Shown: positions 19,139-27,873 of the stretch, piece by piece | Position numbering within the stretch: position 1 is the stretch's first letter | Layout: each line of letters begins with the position of its first letter | NCBI RefSeq assembly: GCF_016623495.1 | Contig: NZ_JAEHHL010000013.1 | Location: 1 to 62,345, forward strand | Source: Thermohalobaculum xanthum | GTDB taxonomy: Bacteria > Pseudomonadota > Alphaproteobacteria > Rhodobacterales > Rhodobacteraceae | Length of the DNA stretch: 62,345 nucleotides | Direction of reading: 5' to 3' | Position numbers and translations under genes: made by a program | Notes under the pieces: generated by a model | Databases searched by the model: none | Seen by the model: the letters and a program-made list of their open reading frames with translations, nothing else | What the model was told of the DNA's origin: nothing

Positions 19139-19668
19139 CACCGCGCGGCGAGGGCAAGGCGCAGGCGCTCCTGCATCTCGTCTGCGGTTCGACCGGCGCG
19201 GGAAAGACGACTTACGCGGCCGCGCTTGCCGCGCGCGAGGGTGCGGTGCTCTTCTCGATCGACGAGTGGATGGGCCGGCTCTACTGGCCCGACGCGGTCC
19301 CCGGCGCGGATGCCGACTGGGGCATGGAGCGGGTCGAACGGGCGACGGCGCAGATGCGCGCGGTGATCGGCCAGTTGGCCGCGCTCGGCGTGCCGTCCGT
19401 CGCCGATGCGGGGTTCACGACGCGCGCCGACCGTGCCGCCTTCGCGGACTGGGCGCGCGAGCAGGGCATCCCCGTGCGGCTTCACTGGCTCGACCTGCCG
19501 CCCGAGTTGCGCTGGTCGCGGGTCGAGGCGCGCAACCGAGCGGGCGGGGAAGGAACGGGTTTCGAGGTGACGCGCGCGATGTTCGATTTCGTCGAGGGCC
19601 TGTGGGAAGCGCCCGACGCGGCCGAGATGGCCGCGCTCGGTGGCGTGCGCATGGGCGCGGAGGGCTGA
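19135..19668 (+). CDS. AAA_33-type P-loop kinase-like ATPase
   Basis: 177 residues. Walker A is GSTGAGKTT (about 18-26), followed by [12 protein letters not shown], a Walker-B-like region and a lid with several Arg (RNRAG). The layout is that of small predicted kinases of the AAA_33/zeta-like group, which phosphorylate small molecules or sugars; the substrate is unknown. A GTG at 19135 overlaps the dapA stop (GTGA), so it is translationally coupled to dapA; smpB begins four bases after its stop. No antitoxin-like partner is adjacent, so a toxin role is not supported. Confidence 0.72.
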   Translation: MTPRGEGKAQALLHLVCGSTGAGKTTYAAALAAREGAVLFSIDEWMGRLYWPDAVPGADADWGMERVERATAQMRAVIGQLAALGVPSVADAGFTTRADRAAFADWAREQGIPVRLHWLDLPPELRWSRVEARNRAGGEGTGFEVTRAMFDFVEGLWEAPDAAEMAALGGVRMGAEG

Positions 19669-19672
19669 GGGC

Positions 19673-20149
19673 ATGTCGGCGAAGAAACCCGCACCCCAGC
19701 GCATCGCGGCCGAGAACCGCAAGGCGCGCCACAACTACTTCATCGAGGACAGCCTCGAATGCGGCATCGTGCTCGAGGGCTCCGAGGTCAAGGCGCTGCG
19801 CGAGGGCCGCGCCAACATCGCCGAGAGCTACGCCTCGATCGAGGGGGGCGAGCTGTGGCTGATCAATAGCTACATCCCGCCCTTCAGCCAGTCGAAGGAC
19901 CGCGCCTTTGGCCACGAGGAACGCCGCCGCCGCAAGCTCCTGGTCAAGCGCGGCGAGCTTGCGCGCCTGTTCAAGGGCGTCGGGCGCGAGGGCATGACGC
20001 TGGTGCCGCTCAAGCTCTATTTCAACGACCGCGGCGTCGCCAAGATCGAGATCGGCATCGCCCGCGGCAAGAAGATGGCCGACAAGCGCGAGACCGAGAA
20101 GAAGCGCGACTGGGCGCGCGAGAAGGCGCGGCTGCTCAAGCAGAGCTGA
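19673..20149 (+). CDS. smpB: SsrA-binding protein
   Basis: 158 residues. SmpB brings tmRNA to stalled ribosomes. Features are the N-terminal [49 protein letters not shown], and the basic tail [16 protein letters not shown], which becomes helical in the decoding centre. The start at 19673 follows gagggc closely and is the family N-terminus (MSAKKP). The tmRNA gene ssrA is not in the window. Confidence 0.97.
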   Translation: MSAKKPAPQRIAAENRKARHNYFIEDSLECGIVLEGSEVKALREGRANIAESYASIEGGELWLINSYIPPFSQSKDRAFGHEERRRRKLLVKRGELARLFKGVGREGMTLVPLKLYFNDRGVAKIEIGIARGKKMADKRETEKKRDWAREKARLLKQS

Positions 20150-20230
20150 GCGCTGCGCGCGGCGCTTGCGTCGGCGCGCATGGCCGTCCTATTGACCTCT
20201 TGAGGACGCGCCGATCGGGGAGCCGAGAAG

Positions 20231-20965
20231 ATGGATCACGGGCCGACGCCGCCCGACGCCGAGCGCCTGCTGGATGCCGTCGACGTGACCTGGCCGGCGG
20301 CCGAGCAGCGCGAGGTCGCGGGCTGGCGCCTGCGGCGCGGCGTGGGCGGGGGCAAGCGCGTCTCGGCCGCCTCGGCGCTGGCCGCGGGCAGTCTGCCGGA
20401 CATCGGCGCCGCGGTCTCGGGGCTCGCGGCCTGGGGGCAGCAGCCGCTGTTTCGCGTGACACCGGGCGAGGAGGCGCTGGACGACGCCCTGCATGCGCGC
20501 GGCTACGCGGTGATCGACCCGGTCGTGATCTACTGCGCCCCGGCGGTCTCGATCGACGACGGCGCGGACCAGACCGCGCGGGTGATCCGGGTCGAGACCC
20601 CGTTGCGCATCGTCGACGAGATCTGGGCCGAGGGCGGCATCGGGCCGGGGCGGCGCGCGGTCATGGACCGCCCCGCCGGGCCCCGCGCGGTCCTGCTCGC
20701 CCGGGTCGAGGACCGGCCCGCGGGCGTGGCCTTCGTCGCCATCGACGACGGCATCGCGATGATCCATGCGATCGAGGTCGGCGAGGTATTCCGGCGCAAG
20801 GGGGCGGGCGGCGCGCTTCTGCGCGGCGCGGCGCGTTTTGCGCTCGAGCACGACGCGCCCTGGCTCGCCCTCGCCGTGACCGAGGCGAACGCGGCGGCGC
20901 ACGCGCTCTACGAGGGGCTGGGCATGACGGTCGCGGCCCGCTACCACTACCGCGTTCTGGACTGA
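20231..20965 (+). CDS. GNAT-family N-acetyltransferase
   Basis: 244 residues. The C-terminal half holds the acetyl-CoA-binding core: IEVGEVFRRKGAGGALLRGA matches the V-x-x-x-x-(R/Q)-x-x-G-x-G/A pattern, followed by LAVTEANAAAHALYEGLGM. The N-terminal half is a divergent GNAT-like repeat. The acceptor substrate cannot be named. The ATG follows ggagccgagaag. It stands between smpB and the AhpD-like gene, on the same strand. Confidence 0.85.
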   Translation: MDHGPTPPDAERLLDAVDVTWPAAEQREVAGWRLRRGVGGGKRVSAASALAAGSLPDIGAAVSGLAAWGQQPLFRVTPGEEALDDALHARGYAVIDPVVIYCAPAVSIDDGADQTARVIRVETPLRIVDEIWAEGGIGPGRRAVMDRPAGPRAVLLARVEDRPAGVAFVAIDDGIAMIHAIEVGEVFRRKGAGGALLRGAARFALEHDAPWLALAVTEANAAAHALYEGLGMTVAARYHYRVLD

Positions 20966-20982
20966 GCGACCGGGAGCCCCGC

Positions 20983-21555
20983 ATGGACCTGCCACGACCC
21001 ACCGCCCTGGACCTGCCGCTGCCCGATCCCCTGCCCGAAGACGTGGCCGAGCTCTTCGCCAAGTGCCAGGACAAGCTGGGCCTGATCCCGAACGTGCTGG
21101 TCGCCTATGCTCACCGGCCCGAGAAGCTGCGCGCCTTCTCGCTCATGTATAACGACCTGATGCTGGCGCCCTCGGGGCTGAGCAAGCTCGAGCGCGAGAT
21201 GATCGCGGTCGCGGTCTCGGCCGAGAACCGTTGCTGGTACTGCCTTGTCGCCCACGGCGCGGCGGTGCGCGAGCTCTCCGGCGATCCTGCGCTGGGCGAG
21301 GCGATGGCCTTCAACCACCGCTACGCACCCCTCGATGCGCGCCAGCGGGCGATGGTCGATTTCGCGGTCAAGATGACGCGCGCCAGCGCCGAGATCGCCG
21401 AGGAGGATCGCGCGCGCCTGCGCGAGCATGGCCTGAGCGACGCCGACATCTGGGACCTTGCGGCGGTCGCCGGTTTCTTCAACATGTCGAACCGGATGGC
21501 GAGCGCGACCGGCATGCTGCCCAACCCGGAATACCACTGGCGGGGACGGGATTGA
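20983..21555 (+). CDS. peroxidase-related enzyme, AhpD-like (carboxymuconolactone decarboxylase fold)
   Basis: 190 residues. The redox motif CWYCLVAHG supplies Cys 84, Cys 87 and His 91 as in AhpD-type alkylhydroperoxidases. The helical core continues with DFAVKMTRASAEI and DLAAVAGFFNMSNRMASATG. The branch is that of the uncharacterised peroxidase-related enzymes. It may reduce organic peroxides with an unknown thiol donor; this is inferred from the motif. The start at 20983 has ggagcc upstream, and earlier in-frame starts lie inside the GNAT gene. It precedes a secreted OmpA-type gene by four bases. Confidence 0.85.
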   Translation: MDLPRPTALDLPLPDPLPEDVAELFAKCQDKLGLIPNVLVAYAHRPEKLRAFSLMYNDLMLAPSGLSKLEREMIAVAVSAENRCWYCLVAHGAAVRELSGDPALGEAMAFNHRYAPLDARQRAMVDFAVKMTRASAEIAEEDRARLREHGLSDADIWDLAAVAGFFNMSNRMASATGMLPNPEYHWRGRD

Positions 21556-21559
21556 GGCC

Positions 21560-22543
21560 GTGTGGCGGGGCTGGCTCGCACCGCTGATCGCGCTGGCGCT
21601 GGGCATGACCGGCCCCGTCCCCGCCGCCGCGCAGGAGCCCGTGCCGGGACAGGATCTCGCCTCGATCGACCCCGGCGCGCCTGAGGGGGCGATCCAGACC
21701 GGCACCCGCAGCCAGCCCTTCGACCGCTATGACCTGCCGGTCGGCGCCTACGGGCCGGCGGGCCCCAATGCCCTGAGCCTCGAGGGCGAGGTCGTGATGC
21801 GGGCCTATCGCGTCGAGGACCCCGCCGCGACCACCGCCGACACGATCGCGGGCTACCGCGAGCGGCTCGACGCGCTGGGGTTCATGCCGGTCTTCAGCTG
21901 CCGCACCGGGGAATGTGGCGGCTTCGACTTCCGCTTCGCGGTCGCGCTTCTGCCCGCGCCCGCCATGCTGATCGACACGGCCGACTTCCAGCAGCTCTCG
22001 ATGCGGCGCGAGGCCGAGGACGGCGGATCGGTCTATGTCTCGGTTCTGGCCAGCCGCGTGCTCGGCCAGGTCTATGTGCAGACCGTGACCGTGCGCCCGG
22101 GCGAGCGCGCCCTGCGCGTGACACCGTCTCCCGGCGTCGAGGCTGCCACCGACACGCTGATCCTGCCGCAGGACGAGAAGAGCCTGTTCGACCGGCTGAT
22201 GGCAAAGGGTCATGTCCCCGTCGAGGGGCTGGTGTTCGAGACCGGGGGTGCGCGGCTCTCGCCCGGCTCGGACGAGGCGCTCGACATGCTGGCGCGGCTG
22301 CTGAGCCGCAACTCCGACATCCGCGTCGCCATCGTCGGCCACAGCGACAACCAGGGCGCGCTGGCAGCCAATGTCGAGCTCTCGCGCGCGCGGGCGGATG
22401 CGGTGATGGCCGCCCTTGCCGAACGTGGCGTCGCCCCGGATCGAATGGAGGCACATGGCGCGGGCTGGCTCGCGCCGGTCGCCGCGAACGATACCGAGGC
22501 GGGGCGCGCCCTGAACCGCAGGGTCGAGCTGGTCCTGCGCTGA
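21560..22543 (+). CDS. secreted OmpA-domain protein
   Basis: 327 residues from a GTG start at 21560. The start was chosen because the translation then opens with a clean signal peptide (hydrophobic core LAPLIALALGM, Ala-x-Ala cleavage near AAAQ). The middle is a beta-rich region with a Cys pair (CRTGECGGF) that may form a disulfide. The C-terminal part is an OmpA-like peptidoglycan-binding domain: ARLLSRNSDIRVAIVGHSDN and NVELSRARADAVMAALAERG, ending NRRVELVLR. Likely periplasmic or tethered to the wall. It is the last gene before the RpoE-type operon, with a hairpin following. Confidence 0.85.
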   Translation: MWRGWLAPLIALALGMTGPVPAAAQEPVPGQDLASIDPGAPEGAIQTGTRSQPFDRYDLPVGAYGPAGPNALSLEGEVVMRAYRVEDPAATTADTIAGYRERLDALGFMPVFSCRTGECGGFDFRFAVALLPAPAMLIDTADFQQLSMRREAEDGGSVYVSVLASRVLGQVYVQTVTVRPGERALRVTPSPGVEAATDTLILPQDEKSLFDRLMAKGHVPVEGLVFETGGARLSPGSDEALDMLARLLSRNSDIRVAIVGHSDNQGALAANVELSRARADAVMAALAERGVAPDRMEAHGAGWLAPVAANDTEAGRALNRRVELVLR

Positions 22544-22662
22544 CCCCCGGGTCCTTTGCCCCCGACCGCGCCGCCGCCTGCCCGTCTTGCGCGCGCTGAT
22601 CTTCGCGACCGGATTGGGCTGCCAGCCGGAAATGGTTCTGCGCGTCCTCTCCCCTTCCCTGA

Positions 22663-22692
22663 GGGGCCGCCGGCGCCGGCGCCGACGGCCCC
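22663..22692 (+). terminator. GC-rich hairpin after the OmpA-domain gene
   Basis: Seven-base outer stem GGGGCCG with CGGCCCC, whose 16-base loop can itself fold (CCGGCGCCGG). There is no T-run. It may separate the upstream genes from the stress-induced operon that begins at about 22775. Confidence 0.4.
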
Positions 22693-22740
22693 CGTGCCGC
22701 AGCCGAAGGCACATGGGCGGCACGAAATCATCGTGCCGGG

Positions 22741-22770
22741 TGATCCGGTCGCGGCCCGCCTGCGTAGGAC
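22741..22770 (+). promoter_or_regulatory. RpoE/ECF11-type (singlet-oxygen sigma) promoter
   Basis: TGATCC at 22741-22746 is followed 16 bases later by CGTA (22763-22766), embedded in TAGGAC. The ECF11 group, which includes Rhodobacter sphaeroides RpoE controlled by ChrR, recognises TGATCC and a CGTA-containing -10 at this spacing. It points toward the FAD oxidoreductase gene, whose ATG is 34 bases downstream of the -10 element. No other TGATCC in the window that I checked has this arrangement. No rpoE-chrR pair is present here, so the sigma factor must be encoded elsewhere. Confidence 0.8.
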
Positions 22771-22803
22771 TTACCGATCAAACCGCGTCGGGAGAAGCGT
22801 TGC

Positions 22804-24069
22804 ATGGAAAGACTAAGACTGGCCGTTGTCGGGGGCGGGATCGCGGGCCTCGGGGCCGCGTGGCTGCTGTCGCGGAGTCACGACGTGGTGCTGTTCGAGG
22901 CCGAGAAGCGCCTCGGCGGGCATGCCCGCACGATCGAGGTTGCAGGGCCGGATGGTCCCGTGCCGGTCGACACGGGCTTCATCGTCTTCAACCACGTGAA
23001 CTACCCGCACCTGACGGGCCTGTTCGAGCATCTGGCGGTGCCGACCAAGCAAAGCGACATGTCGTTTGCCGTCTCGGTCGACGATGGCGCGATCGAGTAT
23101 GGCTGCAAGACCGTCAACGCCGCGCTCGCCCAGCGCGCCAACGCGCTTCGGCCGGCCTTCTGGCGCATGATCCGCGACATCATGGTGTTCAACCGCACCG
23201 CGCTGGCGGTGGCGCAGAGCGACCCGCGCATGACCATCGACGGGCTGATCGAGGCGCAGCGCCTGGGCGAGTGGTTCACCCGCTACTACCTGCTGCCGAT
23301 GAGCGGTGCGATCTGGTCGACGCCGCGCGAGGAGATGCGCAACTTCCCGGCGCTGGCGCTGGCGCGGTTCTTCGAGAACCACGGCCTTCTGTCGCTGAAC
23401 GGCCAACACCAGTGGTGGACGGTCGATGGCGGCTCGCGCGAGTATGTCGCCCGCATGGCCACCAGCATGGCGGCCGAGCTGCGCCTCGGCGCGCCGGTGC
23501 GCGCCGTGACGCGCGACGGGCATGGCGTGCTGGTGAAGACCGATGGGGCCGAGCCCGAGCGCTTCGACCAGGTCATCCTGGCCGGGCATTCCGACCAGAC
23601 GCTCGCGCTGCTCGCCGACGCCGATGCCGCCGAGCGCCGGGTGCTCGAGCGCGTGCGCTACAAGCCCAACCTCGCGATCCTGCACACCGACGCGAGCCAG
23701 ATGCCCAAGCGCCGGGCCTGCTGGTCGAGCTGGGTCTACCAGGCGTCGAGCACGGCGCAGGAAAGCTCGGCCTCGGTCACCTACTGGATGAACAGCCTGC
23801 AGGGGATCCCCGAGACGACGCCGCTGTTCGTCTCGCTCAACCCCGCGCGGCCGATCCCCGAGGACAAGATCCTCGATCAGCACGTCTGCCACCACCCGCA
23901 GTTCGACCTTCACGCCATGGCGGCTCAGGCCGAGCTGCCGACCATCCAGGGCCGCAACCGGACGTGGTTCTGCGGGGCCTGGACGCGGCACGGCTTCCAC
24001 GAGGACGGGCTTCGCAGCGCGGTCACGGTGGCCAGCGAACTCGGTGTCACGCCGCCATGGCAGAGCTGA
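22804..24069 (+). CDS. NAD/FAD-dependent amine-oxidase-fold oxidoreductase (candidate furan fatty acid desaturase UfaD)
   Basis: 421 residues. The dinucleotide-binding fingerprint is AVVGGGIAGLGAAWLLSR (about 7-24), then EAEKRLGGHARTIEV, as in amine oxidase/phytoene desaturase-like flavoproteins. The C-terminal FAD segment includes WFCGAWTRHGFHEDG. Members of this branch sit next to DUF1365 and often a cyclopropane synthase. From memory, the R. sphaeroides counterpart (RSP_1091) was shown to act as UfaD, which desaturates methylated acyl chains on phospholipids in furan fatty acid synthesis; orthology here is inferred. First gene behind the RpoE-type promoter, and its end overlaps the next start by 13 bases. 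Confidence 0.85.
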   Translation: MERLRLAVVGGGIAGLGAAWLLSRSHDVVLFEAEKRLGGHARTIEVAGPDGPVPVDTGFIVFNHVNYPHLTGLFEHLAVPTKQSDMSFAVSVDDGAIEYGCKTVNAALAQRANALRPAFWRMIRDIMVFNRTALAVAQSDPRMTIDGLIEAQRLGEWFTRYYLLPMSGAIWSTPREEMRNFPALALARFFENHGLLSLNGQHQWWTVDGGSREYVARMATSMAAELRLGAPVRAVTRDGHGVLVKTDGAEPERFDQVILAGHSDQTLALLADADAAERRVLERVRYKPNLAILHTDASQMPKRRACWSSWVYQASSTAQESSASVTYWMNSLQGIPETTPLFVSLNPARPIPEDKILDQHVCHHPQFDLHAMAAQAELPTIQGRNRTWFCGAWTRHGFHEDGLRSAVTVASELGVTPPWQS

Positions 24070-24818
24070 GCCCCGCCATCATCGCCGCGCGCGTGACGCA
24101 CGCGCGGACCATGCCGGTGAAGAACGCCTTCGCCTACGGCATGGACTACGTGATGCTGTCCGAAGACCAGCTTTCGGGCGGGCGCACGCCAAGGCTCTTC
24201 TCGTTCGGGCGGCGCAACCTCGTGACGCTGCGCCCGTCGGACCACGGCTTCGCGGCCGAGGGCGGCGCCGCCTGGGTGCGCGGCATCGCCGCCGACGCAG
24301 GCCTGGGCGAGGTTGCCACGGTCTCGCTGCTGACCCACCCGCGCTACTGGGGCTATGCCTTCAACCCGGTCAGCTTCTGGTTCATGCAGGATGCGGGCGG
24401 CGCGCTGGTCGCGGTGCTGTCGGAGGTGCACAACACCTTCGGCGACCGGCACTGCTATCTCTGCCGCGCCGCCGATGGCGGGCCGATCCGGCCCGACCAA
24501 TGGGTCGAGGCCGAGAAGCGCTTCCACGTCTCGCCCTTCTTCGGGATCGAGGGGCGCTATCGCTTCCGCTTCGTGCTGGGCGCCGAGCGCATCGGCGTCT
24601 GGATCAGCTACGATGACGGCCGCGGCGGCGGGCTCACGACCGCGCTGACCGGCACGCGGCGCCCCTTCACCGACGCCGAGCTTCTGCGCGCGCTGGCGCG
24701 CCGGCCGCTGGGTGCCGCAAAGGCGACCGCCCTGATCCACTGGCAGGCCCTGAAGCTCTTTCTCAAGGGGGTGCGCTACCGCGCGCGCCCCGAGCCATCC
24801 GAGGAGCGCGTGACATGA
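24057..24818 (+). CDS. DUF1365 family protein (candidate furan fatty acid oxygenase UfaO)
   Basis: 253 residues. The DUF1365 pattern is clear: an opening ARVTHARTMPVKNAFAYG, then LLTHPRYWGYAFNPVSFWF, LSEVHNTFGDRHCYL, EKRFHVSPFFGIEGRYRF. The conserved His/Glu residues suggest a metal or substrate site. It always travels with the upstream flavoprotein. The R. sphaeroides protein of this type (RSP_1090, from memory) is the proposed UfaO that inserts the furan oxygen. The ATG at 24057 lies within the end of the previous gene, and the stop overlaps the next start (ATGA). Confidence 0.85.
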   Translation: MAELSPAIIAARVTHARTMPVKNAFAYGMDYVMLSEDQLSGGRTPRLFSFGRRNLVTLRPSDHGFAAEGGAAWVRGIAADAGLGEVATVSLLTHPRYWGYAFNPVSFWFMQDAGGALVAVLSEVHNTFGDRHCYLCRAADGGPIRPDQWVEAEKRFHVSPFFGIEGRYRFRFVLGAERIGVWISYDDGRGGGLTTALTGTRRPFTDAELLRALARRPLGAAKATALIHWQALKLFLKGVRYRARPEPSEERVT

Positions 24819-25333
24819 TCCGCCATGCCCTTGCCGCCCTTGCCGTTGCCGCCGCTGCCCCGGCCGCCCTCGCCGCGCCCAGCGAGCTCGCACCGCTCAT
24901 CGAGGCCGAACGTCCTGCGGGCTGCAGCGACTACCGGTTCCTGTTCTGGGATTTCTACCGCGCCGAGCTGTGGACGGACGCGCGCGAGCTTCCGGGCGAT
25001 TCTTACGGCCTCTCGCTCACCTACCGGTCGAAGTTCTCGCGCGACGAACTGGTCGCGGCCTCGGTCGAGGAGATGGCGCGCATCTCGGATCGGCCCGAGA
25101 ACAGCTTCGGCGCGGCACGCACCGAGATGACCCGGGCCTTCCGCGATGTCGCGCCGGGCGACCGCATCACCGCCTGGCGCGACGCGCCAGGCCGCGTGAT
25201 CTTCTTCGTGAACGGCGCGCAGGCCGGGGCGCTGACGCAGGATGCGGAGCTCTTCCTCTCGATCTGGCTGGGCGAGAAGACCCGACACCCCGAGGGACGA
25301 ACGGCGCTGCTTGACGGGCGCTGCGATGGCTGA
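24815..25333 (+). CDS. secreted chalcone-isomerase-like protein
   Basis: 172 residues with an N-terminal signal peptide (HALAALAVAAAAPAALAAP). The mature part matches the Chalcone_3-like pattern of bacterial periplasmic proteins: YRFLFWDFYRAELWTDA, then LSLTYRSKFSRDELVAAS, and a C-terminal LFLSIWLGEKTRHPEGR. True chalcone isomerase activity is not implied; fatty-acid binding is a possibility for this fold. It overlaps the DUF1365 stop by four bases, and its stop overlaps the transporter start by eight bases. Confidence 0.7.
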   Translation: MIRHALAALAVAAAAPAALAAPSELAPLIEAERPAGCSDYRFLFWDFYRAELWTDARELPGDSYGLSLTYRSKFSRDELVAASVEEMARISDRPENSFGAARTEMTRAFRDVAPGDRITAWRDAPGRVIFFVNGAQAGALTQDAELFLSIWLGEKTRHPEGRTALLDGRCDG

Positions 25334-26591
25334 CACCGCCCTTGCGCGCGGCGAGCTCGCGCGCGGCGGCTTGATGGCGGCGGCACTGGCCTTCGGCGGG
25401 CTGCCGCTCTATGTCCACGCGCCGCGCTATTACGCCGAGGAGATGGGTCTCGGGCTCGGGGCGCTGGGCGCGGTGCTGCTGGCGGCGCGCGCGCTCGACA
25501 GCGTGCAGGACCCGGTGCTGGGCTGGCTGGCCGACCGAACCCGCCGCTACCGCGAGGTCTGGGCGCTGGCGGCGGCGGCGCTGCTCGCGGCGGGCTTCGT
25601 CGTGCTGTTCGCGCCGCCCGGCTGGGGTGACGCCCCTGTCCGCTTGGCGCTGGGGCTGGTCGCCGCCTTCACGGGCTTCAGCGCGCTGCAGATCGCGCTC
25701 TACGACCACGGGCTCGCGCTCGCGCGCGCGGCCGGAGGCGGCCACACCCGCGTGGCGCTCTGGCGCGAGGCGGGCGGCCTGGTGGGCATCTGCCTCGCGG
25801 CGATGGCGCCGGCGGTGCTTGGCGCGGTGCTGGGGCCGAAGGCGGGCTTCCTCGGCTTCGCGCTTCTGTTCGTCGTGGTGGCCGCGGTCGCCGCCGGCGC
25901 GATGGCCGGTCGCTGGCGCGCCTCGGGTGCGATCGAGAGCGCGGCCGAAGGTGCTGCGAGCAGCTTCCGCCAGGCGCTGGAAACGCCCGGGGTGGGGGCG
26001 ATGCTCGCCTTCGGCTTCGTCAACGCGCTGCCGACCGCGGTGACCTCGACGCTGTTCCTGTTCTTCGTTGGCGGCGTGCTGCAGGCCGAGCCCCATGCCG
26101 GACCGATGCTGCTGGTGTTCTTCGCCGCGGCCGCGGCGGCCGCGCCTTTCTGGGCCCGGCTTGCGGCGCGGACAGGGCGGCGGAGGACGCTGGCGCTCGG
26201 CATGTCGCTCTCGATCGCGGCTTTCGCCTGGGCCTATGCGCTGGGGCCCGGCGATGTCGCGCCCTTCTACGGCGTGGCACTGGCCTCGGGCGCGGCGCTC
26301 GGCGCCGACATGACGCTTGCCCCGGCGATGCTGGCCGCGCGGATCGAGGGCGGGGGCGCGCGCGTCTTCGCCCTCTGGACCTTCCTGCAGAAATCCGCGC
26401 TCGCGCTGGCCGCGGGCGTGGCGCTGCCGCTGCTGGCGCTTGGCGGCTTCGAGCCGGGCGCGGTCGATGCCCAAGGCCGCGACGCCCTTTCGGCCGCCTA
26501 TGCGCTGGTGCCCTGTTTCCTCAAGCTCGCCGCCATCGCGATGCTGGCGGTCCTGCCCGTCGAGAAGGAGAGATCCCTTGCCACGTCCTAG
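25326..26591 (+). CDS. MFS transporter of the GPH (glycoside-pentoside-hexuronide:cation symporter) type
   Basis: 421 residues with about twelve hydrophobic helices. The loop between helices 2 and 3 is DSVQDPVLGWLADRTRRYR, the GPH/MFS_2 signature (D-P-x-x-G-x-x-x-D-R-T). Later loops include RLAARTGRRRTL. The transported molecule is unknown; given the operon it may move a lipid-derived or osmolyte-like compound. The start at 25326 lies within the end of the preceding gene, which implies translational coupling. Confidence 0.85.
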   Translation: MADTALARGELARGGLMAAALAFGGLPLYVHAPRYYAEEMGLGLGALGAVLLAARALDSVQDPVLGWLADRTRRYREVWALAAAALLAAGFVVLFAPPGWGDAPVRLALGLVAAFTGFSALQIALYDHGLALARAAGGGHTRVALWREAGGLVGICLAAMAPAVLGAVLGPKAGFLGFALLFVVVAAVAAGAMAGRWRASGAIESAAEGAASSFRQALETPGVGAMLAFGFVNALPTAVTSTLFLFFVGGVLQAEPHAGPMLLVFFAAAAAAAPFWARLAARTGRRRTLALGMSLSIAAFAWAYALGPGDVAPFYGVALASGAALGADMTLAPAMLAARIEGGGARVFALWTFLQKSALALAAGVALPLLALGGFEPGAVDAQGRDALSAAYALVPCFLKLAAIAMLAVLPVEKERSLATS

Positions 26592-27117
26592 CCTTGCCGC
26601 CGCTCTTGCGCTCGCCGCCACGCTCTCTGGCTGCGGCGGACAAAGCCTTGACGACTACGCGGCCGGGACGCCCAGGCTGGACCTGCGCGAGTATCTCGAT
26701 GGGCCGCTCGCGGCCTCGGGCATCTTCTTCGGGCGCTCGGGCGAGGCCGAACTGCGCTTCACCGTCGACATGGTCGGCGAGTGGGAGGGCAGCACCGGCA
26801 CGCTGGCCGAGGATTTCGTCTACAGCGACGGCCGCACCGAGCAGCGCACCTGGACGCTCACCTTCACCGACGACCGGAACTTCACCGCCACCGCGCACGA
26901 CGTCGAGGGCGAGGCCGTGGGCGCCCAGTCCGGTAGCGCCGCGACGATGCGCTACCGCCTCCGCCTCAAGCGCGAGGGCGGCGACGAGATCACCGTGTCG
27001 ATGGAGGACTGGTTCTACCTCACGGAGGACGGGACCCTGATCAACCGTGCGCGCATGTCGAAGTTCGGCGTCACGGTGGGCGAGCTGATCGTCACTTTCC
27101 GCAAGCTGCCCCGATGA
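26578..27117 (+). CDS. DUF3833 family lipoprotein
   Basis: 179 residues. A TTG start at 26578 is preferred: gaaggag lies at good spacing upstream, and the product opens with a lipoprotein signal ending in the lipobox LSGC, with the lipidated Cys at about residue 19. The rest fits DUF3833: [61 protein letters not shown] and [15 protein letters not shown]. Probably anchored in the outer membrane facing the periplasm. Overlaps the transporter end by 14 bases and the SDR start by four. Confidence 0.85.
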   Translation: MPRPSLAAALALAATLSGCGGQSLDDYAAGTPRLDLREYLDGPLAASGIFFGRSGEAELRFTVDMVGEWEGSTGTLAEDFVYSDGRTEQRTWTLTFTDDRNFTATAHDVEGEAVGAQSGSAATMRYRLRLKREGGDEITVSMEDWFYLTEDGTLINRARMSKFGVTVGELIVTFRKLPR

Positions 27118-27869
27118 CCGCTCTGTCCGGCAAACGCTACTGGCTCGTGGGCGCAAGCGCCGGGATCGGCCGGGCGCTTGCCTTTGAGCTTGCGCGGACG
27201 GGTGCATCCCTCGTCATCTCGGCGCGCGATGCCGGGGCGCTCGACCGGCTCGTGGCGGAGCTTCCCGGCGCGGGGCACGCGGTCGCGCCCTGCGACGTGA
27301 CCGACGCGGGCGCGGTCGAGGCGGCGTTCAAGGCTGCCGGCGTGCTTGATGGCGTAATCTACAACGCGGGTGCCTACCAGCCGATGTCGGCGCGCGCGCC
27401 CGATGTCGCCGCGCTCGAGCAGATGGTCGATGTGAACCTCGCCGGCGCCTTCCGCGTGCTCGCATGCGTCGTGCCCGACTTCGTGGCGCGCCGGGCGGGA
27501 CATGTGGTGATCGTGGGCTCGGTCTCGGGCTATCGCGGCCTGCCCGACGCCTGGGGTTACGGCGCGACCAAGGCTGCCCTGATCCACATGGCCGAGAACC
27601 TGCGCTGCGACCTGCGCGGCCTGCCCATCAACGTGCAGGTCTGCAATCCGGGCTTCGTCGCCACGCGGCTGACCGAGAAGAACGATTTCCCGATGCCCTT
27701 CCTGATGCAGCCCGACGAGGCCGCGCGCCGCCTGCGCCGGGGCATGGAGCGCGGCGGCTTCGAGATCGCCTTTCCCCGCCGCTTCGCCCTGATCCTCAAG
27801 GTGCTGGCCTGGCTGCCGCGCCCGCTCTACTTCTGGCTGGTCGCGCGGCTGTCGAAGCCCGTGGGCTGA
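27114..27869 (+). CDS. short-chain dehydrogenase/reductase
   Basis: 251 residues. The nucleotide-binding loop is [10 protein letters not shown] (12-21), NAG appears in IYNAGAYQ, the catalytic Ser is in [11 protein letters not shown], and the Tyr/Lys pair is in [11 protein letters not shown] hydrophobic C-terminal stretch ([19 protein letters not shown]) suggests membrane association, which suits a lipid substrate. Last gene of the RpoE-type operon (ATGA overlap with the lipoprotein gene). It converges on bhcD with only four bases between stops. Confidence 0.88.
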   Translation: MTALSGKRYWLVGASAGIGRALAFELARTGASLVISARDAGALDRLVAELPGAGHAVAPCDVTDAGAVEAAFKAAGVLDGVIYNAGAYQPMSARAPDVAALEQMVDVNLAGAFRVLACVVPDFVARRAGHVVIVGSVSGYRGLPDAWGYGATKAALIHMAENLRCDLRGLPINVQVCNPGFVATRLTEKNDFPMPFLMQPDEAARRLRRGMERGGFEIAFPRRFALILKVLAWLPRPLYFWLVARLSKPVG

Positions 27870-27873
27870 GGGC

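Noticed and set aside
19135-20149. Possible toxin-antitoxin pair (zeta-like kinase plus neighbour)
   Set aside because: The neighbour is a complete smpB, and no small antitoxin-like frame is present.
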